From contig NZ_FOJF01000001.1 of NCBI RefSeq assembly GCF_900110995.1, forward strand, positions 2,745,199 to 2,809,198: a DNA stretch of 64,000 bases, in the 5' to 3' direction. The position numbers and the translations under genes are program-made. Positions 26,123-35,350 of this stretch are shown piece after piece. Source of the stretch: Chitinophaga sp. YR573 (GTDB lineage: Bacteria > Bacteroidota > Bacteroidia > Chitinophagales > Chitinophagaceae). A model generated the notes under the pieces. It saw nothing but the letters and a program-made list of their open reading frames with translations. It did not search any database and had not been told where the DNA came from. The first letter of the stretch is position 1. Every line of letters begins with the position of its first letter.

Positions 26123-27079
26123 TTATTTTTTCAATCCTATTTCTCTTAATCTTTCATCCAGGTACTCACCGGCAGTAATCGGCTCATATTCGCAGGGATG
26201 TGTAGCTGTGACACAGCTTTCCAGGCAGTTGAGCGGCATTACTGATCTGGGATGCAGGAAGAACGGAATGGAATAACGGCTGGTGTTCCACATTTCGCGG
26301 GGTGGGTTCACTACGCGATGGGTCGTGGATTTCAGCCTGTTATTCGTTAAACGCTGCAACATATCTCCCACATTTACTACGATCTGTTCCGGCAGGGACG
26401 TTACGGGTACCCAGTTATCCTGTTTATCCAGTATCTGCAAACCATCTGCGGAAGCGCCTACCAGCAGGGTGATGAGGTTGATATCCTCATGTTGTTCCGC
26501 ACGGATGGCAGAAGCGGGTTCCTGTGTGATGGGCGGATAATGGATAGCCCTTAATATTGAATTACCATTATGTACCTGTGGGTCGAAATAATGCTCATCC
26601 AGTCCCAGATACAATGCTATAGCCTGTAACAGAGAAGTGCCTGACTTTTGAAAGGCCTGGTAGGCTTTGTAGAAAGTAGGGGTGAATGGCGGAATTTCTT
26701 TTACCGTAAGGTTATCCGGATATTCTGCTTTTACAGGATCGTTGTCTTCTACTGTTTGTCCGAACTGGAAGAACTCTTTGAGATCGGGTGCGTCATATCC
26801 TTTGGCATGTTCCTTACCGAAGGATGTATAACCGCGCTGGCCAGCCAGTTCAGGTAGTTCGTACGAGCGTTTTACATCAGATGGTAATGTGAAAAACGAC
26901 TGTACGTACTTGTAAAGATCAGCGATCAGTTCATCAGAGATACCGTGATTTTTTACGGCTACGAAACCTACTTCTTCGTATGCTTTTCCCAGCTGCTGCA
27001 CAAAGGCATTTTTGCTGGCGGCGTCGCCTGAAGTAAAGGCGGCGAGGTCCACAACCGGAATGGAATGAGTTATTGCCAT
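26123..27079 (-). CDS. 2-oxoglutarate/Fe(II) oxygenase, isopenicillin N synthase family
   Basis: A 318-aa soluble non-heme iron oxygenase. It has an N-terminal DIOX_N domain at about 5-125 (PVVDLAAF; VGFVAVKNHGI). The double-stranded beta-helix core at about 165-285 carries the iron ligands His and Asp in EQHEDINLITLLVG, the second His in STTHRVVNP, and the co-substrate-binding RYS in RYSIPFFLHP. It falls in the broad isopenicillin N synthase/flavone synthase-like superfamily. The substrate is not predictable, and no biosynthetic cluster surrounds it. Confidence 0.92.
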   Translation of the reverse strand: MAITHSIPVVDLAAFTSGDAASKNAFVQQLGKAYEEVGFVAVKNHGISDELIADLYKYVQSFFTLPSDVKRSYELPELAGQRGYTSFGKEHAKGYDAPDLKEFFQFGQTVEDNDPVKAEYPDNLTVKEIPPFTPTFYKAYQAFQKSGTSLLQAIALYLGLDEHYFDPQVHNGNSILRAIHYPPITQEPASAIRAEQHEDINLITLLVGASADGLQILDKQDNWVPVTSLPEQIVVNVGDMLQRLTNNRLKSTTHRVVNPPREMWNTSRYSIPFFLHPRSVMPLNCLESCVTATHPCEYEPITAGEYLDERLREIGLKK

Positions 27080-27107
27080 AGTAAATGTTTTACATTACTA
27101 AGGTAGA

Positions 27108-27644
27108 TTAAAATGAAGATTTTAGAAAAGCCTTTTCTTCCGGTGTAATGTCTACCATGGCGTACCTGGATATATCACTGATCAGCATTTCGTCCATGAT
27201 ATCTACTACATTCCTGTAGTTAGCATCATTATCTGCTTTGATAAGGACCATGAGATCGTTTTTGCCAAAGCGTTTTAGCACTTCAGTGCGTTTAGCGAGG
27301 ATGATATCCCGGATACCATTTGTGTTGGCAAAACGGGAGTTCATGATTTTTGGTGGATGCTGCAGATCATTGCCCATGCCGGCATAGTAGCTGACTTTAT
27401 CATTGGCACCAAGCAGGATGGTGAGGGCCTTACTGTCTGCGATGGCAGAAGGATCTCCGTCATTACGGGGCATGATAAGATCCATTACTTTAGGCTTGGT
27501 TAAGGTAGTGGTAAGCATGAAGAAGGTGATCAGCAGGAATCCCAGGTCTACCATAGGTGTCATATCTACACGGGTACTTAATTTTTTGGAACGTATGCCG
27601 CCTTTGTGGCTATTCTGTGTAGAGCCAGTGTTCATTTCAGCCAT
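27108..27644 (-). CDS. ExbD/TolR family biopolymer transporter
   Basis: A 178-aa inner-membrane protein of the energy-transducing ExbD/TolR family. The short cytoplasmic N-terminus is followed by one helix at about 30-50 (VDMTPMVDLGFLLITFFML), with the proton-pathway Asp at residue 33. The rest is periplasmic, including VLIKADNDANYRNVVDIMDEM. It lies alone, with no ExbB, TonB or second ExbD gene beside it, so it may serve as an extra subunit for a complex encoded elsewhere. It is possibly relevant to the SusC and siderophore receptors in this window. Confidence 0.93.
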   Translation of the reverse strand: MAEMNTGSTQNSHKGGIRSKKLSTRVDMTPMVDLGFLLITFFMLTTTLTKPKVMDLIMPRNDGDPSAIADSKALTILLGANDKVSYYAGMGNDLQHPPKIMNSRFANTNGIRDIILAKRTEVLKRFGKNDLMVLIKADNDANYRNVVDIMDEMLISDISRYAMVDITPEEKAFLKSSF

Positions 27645-27748
27645 GACTAATGGTTTTAGGTATGTAAGGAATAAGTGAAATGAAAGCGCTTTCAGTAGTA
27701 TAGATGCAGGCGGGGAATTATTCCATAAAGTGTGGGTCGTAACTCAGT

Positions 27749-27795
27749 TTAATTTGGGGTTTTGCAGGGCGAAGCCCTGCAAAACCCCAAATTAA
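27749..27795. repeat. 22-bp perfect hairpin between asnS and exbD
   Basis: Arms 27749-27770 and 27774-27795 are perfectly complementary over 22 bases around the 3-nt centre GAA. The core includes GCAGGGC-GAA-GCCCTGC flanked by AAAACCCC/GGGGTTTT. It lies just past the asnS stop codon, in the direction of exbD. There is no T tract right after it on the minus strand, so it may be a repeat-family (REP-like) element or an RNA 3' protector rather than a classic terminator. Confidence 0.8.
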
Positions 27796-27803
27796 TTTTT
27801 TAT

Positions 27804-29243
27804 TTAAAATTCTGCACTTTTAGGTGTACGTGGGAATGGGATCACATCGCGGATGTTACCCATACCTGTTACGAAGAGGACCAGTCTTTCAAAGCCAAGA
27901 CCGAAGCCTGCATGGGGGCAGGCGCCGAAGCGGCGGGTATCCAGGTACCAGCTCATTTCATTTACGGGCAGGTGCATTTCTTCCATGCGGGTAACCAGTT
28001 TATCGTAGTTTTCTTCTCTTTGAGAACCACCTACAATTTCACCGATGCCCGGGAAGAGGATATCCATTGCACGTACGGTTTTACCGTCGTCGTTCTGCTT
28101 CATGTAGAACGCCTTGATAGCTTTAGGATAATCTGTGAGGATTACTGGTTTCTTGAAATGTTTCTCTACCAGGAAACGTTCGTGTTCACTTTGCAGGTCT
28201 GCACCCCATTCTTCGATGATATAATTGAATTTCTTGCTCTTGTTCGGTTTACTGTTTTTCAGAATGTCGATAGCTTCTGTATAAGTAAGGCGTTCGAATT
28301 CGTTGTTCAGTACAAACTCCAGTTTAGGAATAAGGCCTAATTCGCTGCGTTCCTGCTGAGGTTTCTGTTTATCTTCTTCTTCCAGGCGTTGTGCAAGGAA
28401 TTCGAGATCTTCCCGGTTGTTTTCCAGTACATACCCGATTACGGATTTGATAAAGGTTTCAGCCACGTTCATATTGTCTTCCAGATCAGCGAAGGCCATT
28501 TCCGGTTCTATCATCCAGAACTCAGCCAGATGACGGGCCGTGTTGGAGTTTTCTGCACGGAAAGTTGGTCCGAATGTATAGATATCACCAAATGCCATTG
28601 CACCCAGTTCTCCTTCCAGCTGTCCGGAAACGGTGAGGTTAGTGGCTTTGCCGAAGAAGTCTTCTTTATAATCTATTTCGCCGTTTTCTGCCAGTGGCGG
28701 ATTCTTAATGTCCAGTGTGGTTACATGGAACATTTCGCCGGCACCCTCTGCGTCTGACGCAGTAATAATAGGAGTGTGCAGGTACACGAATCCTTTTTCA
28801 TTAAAGAACTTATGTACAGCAAAGGCCAGCGCATGGCGCACACGGAAGATAGCGCCAAAGGTATTTGTGCGGAAACGCAGGTGGGCAATTTCGCGCAGAT
28901 ACTCCAGACTGGGGCGGTTTTTCAGCTGCAGCGGATATTTTTCGGGATCGCAGTCGCCTAATATTTCAAGTTCTGCTGCTTTTACTTCCACACGTTGTCC
29001 TTTACCCAGGGAAGGGATTACGGAGCCTTTCACGCTGATAGCAGCGCCGGTGGTGAGACGTTTAAGAATATCAGGTGTAACGGAATCCGGTTCCAGTACA
29101 ATTTGCAGGTTATTATTAGTAGAGCCATCATTAAGGGCTATAAACTGGTTGTTACGGAAAGAACGTATCCAACCTTTTACTACTACATCATAGTTTGTGT
29201 TTTCATCCAGCAGTATTTGCTTGACTTTCACCCTTTGGCTCAT
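27804..29243 (-). CDS. asnS: Asparaginyl-tRNA synthetase
   Basis: A 479-aa class II aminoacyl-tRNA synthetase charging tRNA-Asn. The N-terminal OB-fold anticodon-binding domain is at about 15-110 ([20 protein letters not shown]). The catalytic core follows, with motif 2 [25 protein letters not shown] and motif 3 [29 protein letters not shown] split across the end. The ATG at 29243 is chosen because it gives the standard N-terminus and a -7 box lies about 21 nt before it. The frame is open to 29294. Confidence 0.96.
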   Translation of the reverse strand: MSQRVKVKQILLDENTNYDVVVKGWIRSFRNNQFIALNDGSTNNNLQIVLEPDSVTPDILKRLTTGAAISVKGSVIPSLGKGQRVEVKAAELEILGDCDPEKYPLQLKNRPSLEYLREIAHLRFRTNTFGAIFRVRHALAFAVHKFFNEKGFVYLHTPIITASDAEGAGEMFHVTTLDIKNPPLAENGEIDYKEDFFGKATNLTVSGQLEGELGAMAFGDIYTFGPTFRAENSNTARHLAEFWMIEPEMAFADLEDNMNVAETFIKSVIGYVLENNREDLEFLAQRLEEEDKQKPQQERSELGLIPKLEFVLNNEFERLTYTEAIDILKNSKPNKSKKFNYIIEEWGADLQSEHERFLVEKHFKKPVILTDYPKAIKAFYMKQNDDGKTVRAMDILFPGIGEIVGGSQREENYDKLVTRMEEMHLPVNEMSWYLDTRRFGACPHAGFGLGFERLVLFVTGMGNIRDVIPFPRTPKSAEF

Positions 29244-29717
29244 AACTGTATCAATTTTGGACTGCAAATTTAAGTGATAAGTGGGAAACTGCATAGGGAT
29301 TAAAACGAGGGGAGTTGAGGAGATGGCTCAAAAGGAAATGTTAAATAATAGCGGGCTGTAAATGACTGATTGGCAGGAATGTTGATGTATGTTTTGGAAT
29401 GATCACCCGAAAGATGCTATGGGAGGGTATTTTGTACTGTGGGAATTGAGGGAAAGGCTACATTGGACTAGATCAGAACTCGCCCGGGACGTGCTTTTTT
29501 TTTGGATAATAGCGAAACTTGTTTTAATCTTGCGTTACAATCTGCCTGATTAAGTTTTAATTTCCATCTTCATCAGCAGTCCTAAACTCAACATTCCCTA
29601 TCAGATTTAATAACCAGATTAAATTTATTGGACTCAAAAAACAATTATTTGTAATTGGTGTATGTTGGTATGTAGTGGTACCCACCTCACAACACTTCTA
29701 AAATTTGACAACACACG
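29244..29717. other. 474-bp divergent region between asnS and rho
   Basis: Holds the asnS -7 box and the rho leader. A near-consensus box TAATCTTG is at 29525-29532. If used, it would give rho a leader of about 180 nt. Long leaders are common for autoregulated rho genes, but nothing here proves attenuation. Confidence 0.4.
29265..29272 (-). promoter_or_regulatory. -7 element of asnS
   Basis: The minus strand reads TAAATTTG, an exact TAnnTTTG match, 21 nt upstream of the asnS ATG at 29243. It supports that start, since the alternative start at 29294 lies upstream of the box. Confidence 0.55.
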
Positions 29718-31433
29718 ATGATGTACGACATCTTACAATTGAACGACATGCTCGTTCCTGAGCTGCTTGACATTGCAGAGAAACTGGATGTGCCAAACGC
29801 CAAAAAATTGAGCAAACAGGATCTTATCTACAAAATTCTCGACAAGCAGGCAGTAATGGCCTCAGAAGGTAACCCGGCCAATGGAGAAGAAAAAAAGACA
29901 CGTAAACGGAAATCAGCAAAGAATGAAGCAGAAGAAGCACCAGTAGCAGAATCCACGTCATCCGAAGAAAAACCTAAACGTGGCAGAAAACCCGCTGCCG
30001 GACTCAAAACAAAAGAACAGGAGCAGGAAGAGCAGAAGGCACAAGAGCCTAAAGCAAAGAAAAAAGACTTTGATATTGACCTGGACAGTATTCCATCTTT
30101 AACATTTGATGATGATGATGATGAGATTATTCCCCAGTTCACAGAGGATGAAAATGACGAGGATGACGAAGAAGATGTAATCACTTCTTTACCTTCACAG
30201 GACGAAGACGACGAAGAAGAAGACGATGATGATTTTGTGATGCCGGAACTCGAAGAGCCTGTTATAGCTGTACAGAAACAGCGTTTCCAGAAGAAAGAAC
30301 CTGCCTTCAATATTGAATTTGATGGTATTATTATAAGTGAAGGCGTATTGGAAATGATGCCGGATGGTTATGGTTTCCTGCGTTCATCTGATTATAACTA
30401 TTTAAGTTCCCCAGACGATATTTACGTTTCTCCTTCCCAGATCAAATTATTCGGACTTAAAACAGGTGATACTGTTAAAGGTTCTGTAAGACCTCCTAAA
30501 GAAGGTGAGAAATATTTTGCCCTGCTGAAAGTAGAAACAATCAATAACAAATCGCCTGAAGAAGTTCGCGACCGTGTTCCTTTTGATTATCTGACTCCGT
30601 TATTCCCCTTCGAGAAATTAAGATTAACAACTACTTCCAATAACTACTCTACCCGTATCATGGACATGTTTACCCCTATCGGTAAAGGCCAGCGCGGATT
30701 GATCGTAGCACAGCCAAAGGTTGGTAAAACCATGCTGCTGAAAGAAGTTGCGAATGCTATCGCTACTAACCACCCGGAAGTTTACCTGATGGTAGTACTG
30801 ATAGATGAACGTCCTGAGGAGGTTACCGATATGGAACGTAGTGTAAAGGCAGAAGTAATTGCTTCTACTTTCGACGAACCTGCGGAAAAACACGTGAAAG
30901 TATCTGCTATCGCTTTGCAGAAAGCAAAACGCCTGGTAGAATGTGGACATGATGTAGTGATCCTGCTGGATTCCATTACACGTCTTGCCCGCGCACACAA
31001 TACCGTTGCACCTGCATCCGGTAAAGTACTGAGTGGTGGTGTGGAAGCAAATGCTATGCAGAAACCAAAACAATTCTTTGGTGCGGCACGTAAAATTGAG
31101 AACGGTGGTTCCCTGACGATACTTGCTACAGCATTGATTGATACCGGTTCTAAAATGGATGAAGTTATCTTTGAAGAGTTCAAGGGTACTGGTAACATGG
31201 AATTGCAACTTGACCGTAAACTGGCCAACAGACGTGTATTCCCTGCTATCGATGTATCAGCATCATCTACCCGTCGTGATGATCTGCTGCTTGAAAAAGA
31301 TATCCTGAAACGTTTACATATCCTCCGCAATCACCTGGCAGATATGAACACAGAAGAATCCATGCATTTCATGTTACAACACATGAGAGGCACTAAGAAT
31401 AATGAAGAATTCCTTATTTCAATGAATGGATAA
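29718..31433 (+). CDS. rho: Transcription termination factor Rho with acidic insertion
   Basis: A 571-aa RNA-dependent ATPase that ends transcription. A SAP-like Rho_N domain occupies about 1-48. The insert at about 50-195 is low-complexity, first Lys/Glu/Ala-rich, then dominated by Asp/Glu runs (for example [10 protein letters not shown] and [12 protein letters not shown]). The cold-shock RNA-binding domain spans about 205-285 (GYGFLRS). The ATPase core has Walker A AQPKVGKT, Walker [15 protein letters not shown] and the Q/R loops. E. coli Rho is 419 aa, so the insert explains the extra length. Bacteroidota Rho proteins are known to carry such disordered insertions. Confidence 0.97.
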   Translation: MMYDILQLNDMLVPELLDIAEKLDVPNAKKLSKQDLIYKILDKQAVMASEGNPANGEEKKTRKRKSAKNEAEEAPVAESTSSEEKPKRGRKPAAGLKTKEQEQEEQKAQEPKAKKKDFDIDLDSIPSLTFDDDDDEIIPQFTEDENDEDDEEDVITSLPSQDEDDEEEDDDDFVMPELEEPVIAVQKQRFQKKEPAFNIEFDGIIISEGVLEMMPDGYGFLRSSDYNYLSSPDDIYVSPSQIKLFGLKTGDTVKGSVRPPKEGEKYFALLKVETINNKSPEEVRDRVPFDYLTPLFPFEKLRLTTTSNNYSTRIMDMFTPIGKGQRGLIVAQPKVGKTMLLKEVANAIATNHPEVYLMVVLIDERPEEVTDMERSVKAEVIASTFDEPAEKHVKVSAIALQKAKRLVECGHDVVILLDSITRLARAHNTVAPASGKVLSGGVEANAMQKPKQFFGAARKIENGGSLTILATALIDTGSKMDEVIFEEFKGTGNMELQLDRKLANRRVFPAIDVSASSTRRDDLLLEKDILKRLHILRNHLADMNTEESMHFMLQHMRGTKNNEEFLISMNG

Positions 31434-31440
31434 AGAGATA

Positions 31441-31469
31441 AAAAAACCGGCGAACATCGCCGGTTTTTT
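31441..31469. terminator. Bidirectional terminator between rho and LytTR genes
   Basis: Thirteen-base arms (AAAAAACCGGCGA at 31441-31453, complement at 31457-31469) with loop ACA. The A and T runs serve both converging genes. Confidence 0.88.
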
Positions 31470-32225
31470 TTATTTGTATTGTTTCCAGTAGCCAATTAAA
31501 TCTTTCTTCCTTCTCTCTGCTATTTCCAGTTTCTCCCCGTTTTTTAATGACAACTTATTTGTATTGGGATTAATCTGACTGATCTGCGACAACTGCACCA
31601 TCTGAAAGTTATTTACCTGGTAAAAGCGCAAGGTGCTGAACAGGTCTGCATAATAGCGGAAGGACCGTTCCGTTTGAAATTGCTGTCCGTCAAGTAAATG
31701 AAAGGTGCATTTCTCTGCACCGGCTTCCAGGTGAGTAATCTCATTTAAGGGAATGGTGCTGTCTTCTCCATTTGCCAGTGGAACCAGGATATTCAGGGAA
31801 ATACTGCGTCCGCTGATGAAATTGTTCAGTAATACTTTATAGCGGTTTTTGCTTGCCTGTGTAATGATACGCTTCTGAATAGTATGCACCGCAGCGGTAA
31901 GGCTTTCCCTGTCTATGGGTTTAAGTATGATTTCCACCTCACTGAAACGGATGGTATGCAGGAATTTCTTTTCGAAAGCAGTTACAAATACGGCTTCGAA
32001 CGGGGTTTCTTCCTGTGTGCCCATCAGTACGTCAAATCCGGTACCATCGGGCATTTCAAGATCGAGGAATACTAACTGTGGCTGATGTTGTTTGATGGTA
32101 GCAATGCCATCTGCACAGTCGCATGCGGTAGCCGCAATCTGCACTTCCGGGCAATACTTCTCCAGCATCAGGGCAATGATATCCCTGCTATTGCGTTCAT
32201 CATCTATAATAACGGCCTTTATCAT
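31470..32225 (-). CDS. LytTR-family response regulator
   Basis: A 251-aa DNA-binding regulator. The receiver at about 1-120 has D8-D9 and phosphoacceptor D55 (LVFLDLEMPDGTG). The LytTR domain lies at about 145-250 (EITHLEAGAEKCTFHLLDGQ, YQVNNFQMVQLSQI). The gene lies 27 bp after the 7TM-DISM kinase in the same direction and is its evident partner. Its DNA targets cannot be inferred here. Confidence 0.94.
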   Translation of the reverse strand: MIKAVIIDDERNSRDIIALMLEKYCPEVQIAATACDCADGIATIKQHQPQLVFLDLEMPDGTGFDVLMGTQEETPFEAVFVTAFEKKFLHTIRFSEVEIILKPIDRESLTAAVHTIQKRIITQASKNRYKVLLNNFISGRSISLNILVPLANGEDSTIPLNEITHLEAGAEKCTFHLLDGQQFQTERSFRYYADLFSTLRFYQVNNFQMVQLSQISQINPNTNKLSLKNGEKLEIAERRKKDLIGYWKQYK

Positions 32226-32252
32226 ATTATATAAAGTGGGTAGTGTTGGCCT

Positions 32253-34331
32253 TTAAAGTTGGGGGATAAGAATCCTCACAATAGTACCACTTTCCCCAGG
32301 ATTATTTTCTGATTTGTCAATAATGTCTATGTGAATTCCCGTATTATACATTTTGTTGAGCAGTTCAGCCCTGTTGGAGCTGATTTCCATGCCTGACGAC
32401 TGGTGATGTTTGGGCAGGGTACGCATTGTTTTGGAGCGGGTAATCCCTATCCCGTTATCGTCTACCAGGCATTCCAGCATATCCGATTCTATCTGGTTGA
32501 ACTGGATAAACAGTTTACCAATAGGATGAGCGCTGTTGGTCATGCCGTATTTTACGGCATTTTCCACATAGGGCTGCAGCAACATAGCCGGAATTTCCAG
32601 TTCGGCGGTGGCAATAGCCGGATCTACAATGATCTCGTATTCCATTTTATTCTCGAAACGCATCTTTTCCAGTCCTAAGTAGGTACTGAGGTATGCAATT
32701 TCATCTGATAATGAAATGAAGTTGCGACGGGAGAAGTCCAGTGTTTTACGGATCAGGTAAGAGAAATCGGATAAATATTTCTGTGCGTATTCATAATCGC
32801 GCTGCATTACAAACAGCTGGATAGAATTAAGACAGTTAAAGATAAAGTGCGGATTGATCTGGGCACGGATGGCTTTTAGTTCTATCTCCGTCAGTTTCTT
32901 ATCGTATTCTGTTTCCAGCTGGATTTTACGTTGTTCGTCCAGTTCCTGTTTTTTACGCAGGATTTCAGTGGTCTGTTCTTTCACGAGTTCTTCCAGTTGC
33001 TCGTTCAGTGTATGTTGCAGCTCTTTGTTCCGGTTCAGTTGTTTGATCAGGAGTTCCTGGGTGCGGGTCCTTTCGTGGTGTACCAGTTTATTACGGTAGC
33101 TGAGCCCTGCCAGGAAGAACATGGATTGCAGCAATACGCCCAGGATGATGAGGAGAGAAGGTGCAGAGATTTCTCCCAGTGCGCTCATGAGGCCCAGAGG
33201 GCGGATCAGCATGAGGAAGGAACCGAAGCAGGCCATGTAAAAACAGAGGGAGCCGAAGAGGAAAAAGCGTACCAGCGGATGATGGCGGGAACGTTTTGCC
33301 AGTGCGGCAAATACAGCCAGCAGCGGGAGCAGGGTAGCCAGGTATACATAACTGTAAATCATGCCGGGCACCTGGTATTGTTCACGTGCGATGCAATAAA
33401 AGCAGATGATAATAATGCCGCCGATAAAGGCCGCTACCGTGGTAAAAAGCCTGTCCATAAAGGGATAGCGTTCCTGTAGGTTGAGGAAAGCGTTCCCAAA
33501 GGAGAGGTACATGAGGTAGAAGCAGAACAATAATGCCGGGATATCCCAGTAATATTTCAGCATGGGCCAGTGATAGAATATAGACAGCTGGTAAGGTTTA
33601 CTTTCCAGCCGGAGTGCAAAGAAGAGGATCAACCCCAGCATATAGGCCGCAAAATAAAGGTAGGAGCGGTCTGGCAGCTGCATGTAGTTGATAATGGCAA
33701 TGCAGAGGCATACCAGTAACATACCAAGCAGTACCTGAATGAGTACGGTTTCTTTGCGGTAATATTCCAGTTGTCTGTTGCGGAACTGTCCGTATTGCAG
33801 TGCGTTGTATAATACGGGCATCAGCGGATTTTCGTTGTAGTATTTGTTGGTGATGTGCAGAAGAAAGCTGCGGGATTGCCCCGGAGGTACATTTACCTTA
33901 AACCCGTAGTGTTCCCACCTCTCCACGTTTGCGTTGTCCTGCATCAGACCTGTAGTCATGAGCAGACGGTAGTTACTGGTGTAATCCTGTGCATACCAGT
34001 ACATGTAATCGTGCCAGCCTGCAAAGAGGGTGAGAACGGAATCTTTTGTACCTGTATTACGGACATGCAGCTTCAGCCAGCAATTGTGCACTTTTCCGCT
34101 GTTCTTTTTTTGCTCGTGGAAAAGCTGATCGTTGCGTGTAAATGATGATGATAATACCTGTTGTAGTGTTAGCTGTCCCCCATTGTCCTCAAGGCTTGAT
34201 AAATAGGGCCTCAAGTCAATACGGGAAGGCAGATTTCCAAAATCTGCCATCAATGTATCTTTTGTTGGCATCCCCCCAAAAACATCAATGGAGTAACAAA
34301 ACAACAGCAATAGTATATGGATACGGATCAC
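32253..34331 (-). CDS. 7TMR-DISM sensor histidine kinase (LytS-type)
   Basis: A 692-aa membrane sensor kinase. It has a signal peptide, a periplasmic 7TMR-DISM extracellular-2 domain at about 35-170 (probably carbohydrate-binding-like), seven helices at about 195-400, a long coiled coil at about 420-475, then a His_kinase domain with INPHFIFNCLNSIQLF and a short HATPase domain (VENAVKYGM; DDNGIG). The start is GTG at 34331. The LytTR regulator follows 27 bp downstream. Such pairs in Bacteroidota often respond to nutrients or the cell envelope. The signal here is unknown. Confidence 0.93.
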   Translation of the reverse strand: MIRIHILLLLFCYSIDVFGGMPTKDTLMADFGNLPSRIDLRPYLSSLEDNGGQLTLQQVLSSSFTRNDQLFHEQKKNSGKVHNCWLKLHVRNTGTKDSVLTLFAGWHDYMYWYAQDYTSNYRLLMTTGLMQDNANVERWEHYGFKVNVPPGQSRSFLLHITNKYYNENPLMPVLYNALQYGQFRNRQLEYYRKETVLIQVLLGMLLVCLCIAIINYMQLPDRSYLYFAAYMLGLILFFALRLESKPYQLSIFYHWPMLKYYWDIPALLFCFYLMYLSFGNAFLNLQERYPFMDRLFTTVAAFIGGIIIICFYCIAREQYQVPGMIYSYVYLATLLPLLAVFAALAKRSRHHPLVRFFLFGSLCFYMACFGSFLMLIRPLGLMSALGEISAPSLLIILGVLLQSMFFLAGLSYRNKLVHHERTRTQELLIKQLNRNKELQHTLNEQLEELVKEQTTEILRKKQELDEQRKIQLETEYDKKLTEIELKAIRAQINPHFIFNCLNSIQLFVMQRDYEYAQKYLSDFSYLIRKTLDFSRRNFISLSDEIAYLSTYLGLEKMRFENKMEYEIIVDPAIATAELEIPAMLLQPYVENAVKYGMTNSAHPIGKLFIQFNQIESDMLECLVDDNGIGITRSKTMRTLPKHHQSSGMEISSNRAELLNKMYNTGIHIDIIDKSENNPGESGTIVRILIPQL

Positions 34332-34348
34332 TGTTTATGAATAAAATT

Positions 34349-34579
34349 TTATAACAAACTATCTATTACTTTAGCCAGTTTATGATCTTTCTCGGTGACT
34401 ATACTGCCGGCCTCGTGTGTATTCAAATATATTTCTACCTTATTGTAAACATTGACCCAGTAAGGATGGTGGTCCATTTTTTCTGCTACCATTGCGACTT
34501 TCGTCATAAATCCGAATGCATCTTTAAAATCAATAAATTCGAAAGCGCGGTACAATTGGTTGTTTTTTTCCTGCCACAT
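34349..34579 (-). CDS. Pterin-4a-carbinolamine dehydratase
   Basis: A 76-aa protein with the family core [19 protein letters not shown] followed by [15 protein letters not shown], which holds the active-site His residues. The enzyme dehydrates 4a-hydroxytetrahydrobiopterin, recycling the cofactor of aromatic amino acid hydroxylases. It is somewhat shorter than the usual 95-110 aa because the N-terminus starts just before the first helix ([15 protein letters not shown]). No hydroxylase gene is adjacent, though a tryptophan 2,3-dioxygenase lies 2.4 kb away. Confidence 0.88.
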   Translation of the reverse strand: MWQEKNNQLYRAFEFIDFKDAFGFMTKVAMVAEKMDHHPYWVNVYNKVEIYLNTHEAGSIVTEKDHKLAKVIDSLL

Positions 34580-34660
34580 AACAAAAGAATTTATGCATGA
34601 AACAATAATTACTGTTCATGTGTGTGATTCGGTGAGGAAGATCCGGCATTGTGCCGGGTT

Positions 34661-35104
34661 TTAGAAGATGAGGTTCATCTTGTTTTTGATATCTCTGATG
34701 TCTAATAAAGATACTAATTGTACGAGCTCTACACGACGCAACTGATCTATTAATTTTTTCACGTCCTGTTGCTGATAGTAATCGCCTTTAATGAGCCAGA
34801 GATAATCTATATTCTTTAGCTCGGGGAGCAGGAATTCTGCTTTACAGTGATTATTATAAAAGTAGTGTGATACTGATTTTGTGGGCTCTTCATAGTCAAA
34901 TACACTGAAATAGAAGGCTCTCTGATGTTTAGACAAGTTTATTTCCAGGGAATTGTTGACCCGGAAATTATAATGCATATGGTTGTTTATCTGCCAGCAA
35001 AGCTGATAGTCGCGAGCTGAAGAAACGATGCCTATGAGAAACGTAGACTCAAAGAAATCTTCCAGCAACTGATCCTGATCCAGCTTTAATTTTAGTACTG
35101 ACAT
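34661..35104 (-). CDS. IPExxxVDY family protein
   Basis: A 147-aa soluble protein of a Bacteroidota-restricted family named for a motif seen here as LPELKNIDYLWLIKG near residue 110. The function is unknown. The ATG at 35104 (MSVLKLKLDQDQ) is chosen over 35131 because it gives the typical KLKLD start. It sits between the pterin dehydratase and DUF5522 genes on the same strand. Confidence 0.85.
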   Translation of the reverse strand: MSVLKLKLDQDQLLEDFFESTFLIGIVSSARDYQLCWQINNHMHYNFRVNNSLEINLSKHQRAFYFSVFDYEEPTKSVSHYFYNNHCKAEFLLPELKNIDYLWLIKGDYYQQQDVKKLIDQLRRVELVQLVSLLDIRDIKNKMNLIF

Positions 35105-35161
35105 ATTATTTGGTGGTTTTAGTCCGTGCAATGGCCGATAGCCAAAGTACGTCTTTAAAAT

Positions 35162-35350
35162 TTAATTTTCCCTTCTTTGGGCAAGGAGTTCTTCTCTTTT
35201 GGGAGATGCGACATTTTCATATGCGTATGGACAGTGTTTACAGCCATTTCCACAACAATGGCCACGTTTGAGGTGATATACTTCCGTAAATACCACATAA
35301 CCCTGTTCATTATAATAAAAATCAATCCCCTCCACCAACGGTTGCTTCAT
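35162..35350 (-). CDS. DUF5522 Cys-rich small protein
   Basis: A 62-aa protein with the DUF5522 core FTEVYHLKRGHCCGNGCKHC followed by PY. Four Cys and nearby His residues suggest a bound metal or Fe-S centre, which is inference. The start overlaps the end of trmB by 29 bp, so the pair is translationally coupled and may be functionally linked to tRNA modification. Confidence 0.85.
   Translation of the reverse strand: MKQPLVEGIDFYYNEQGYVVFTEVYHLKRGHCCGNGCKHCPYAYENVASPKREELLAQRREN

Noticed and set aside
27762..28340. 192-codon plus-strand frame opposite asnS
   Set aside because: It is antisense to the catalytic domain and begins in the 22-bp hairpin.
32931..33479. 182-codon plus-strand frame opposite the 7TM kinase
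   Set aside because: A shadow of the coiled-coil and membrane region of the kinase. It has Gln/Glu-rich nonsense composition.
34643..34657. Small CCGGCA/TGCCGG hairpin after the IPExxxVDY gene as a terminator
   Set aside because: The stem is only 6 bp and no T run follows on the minus strand.
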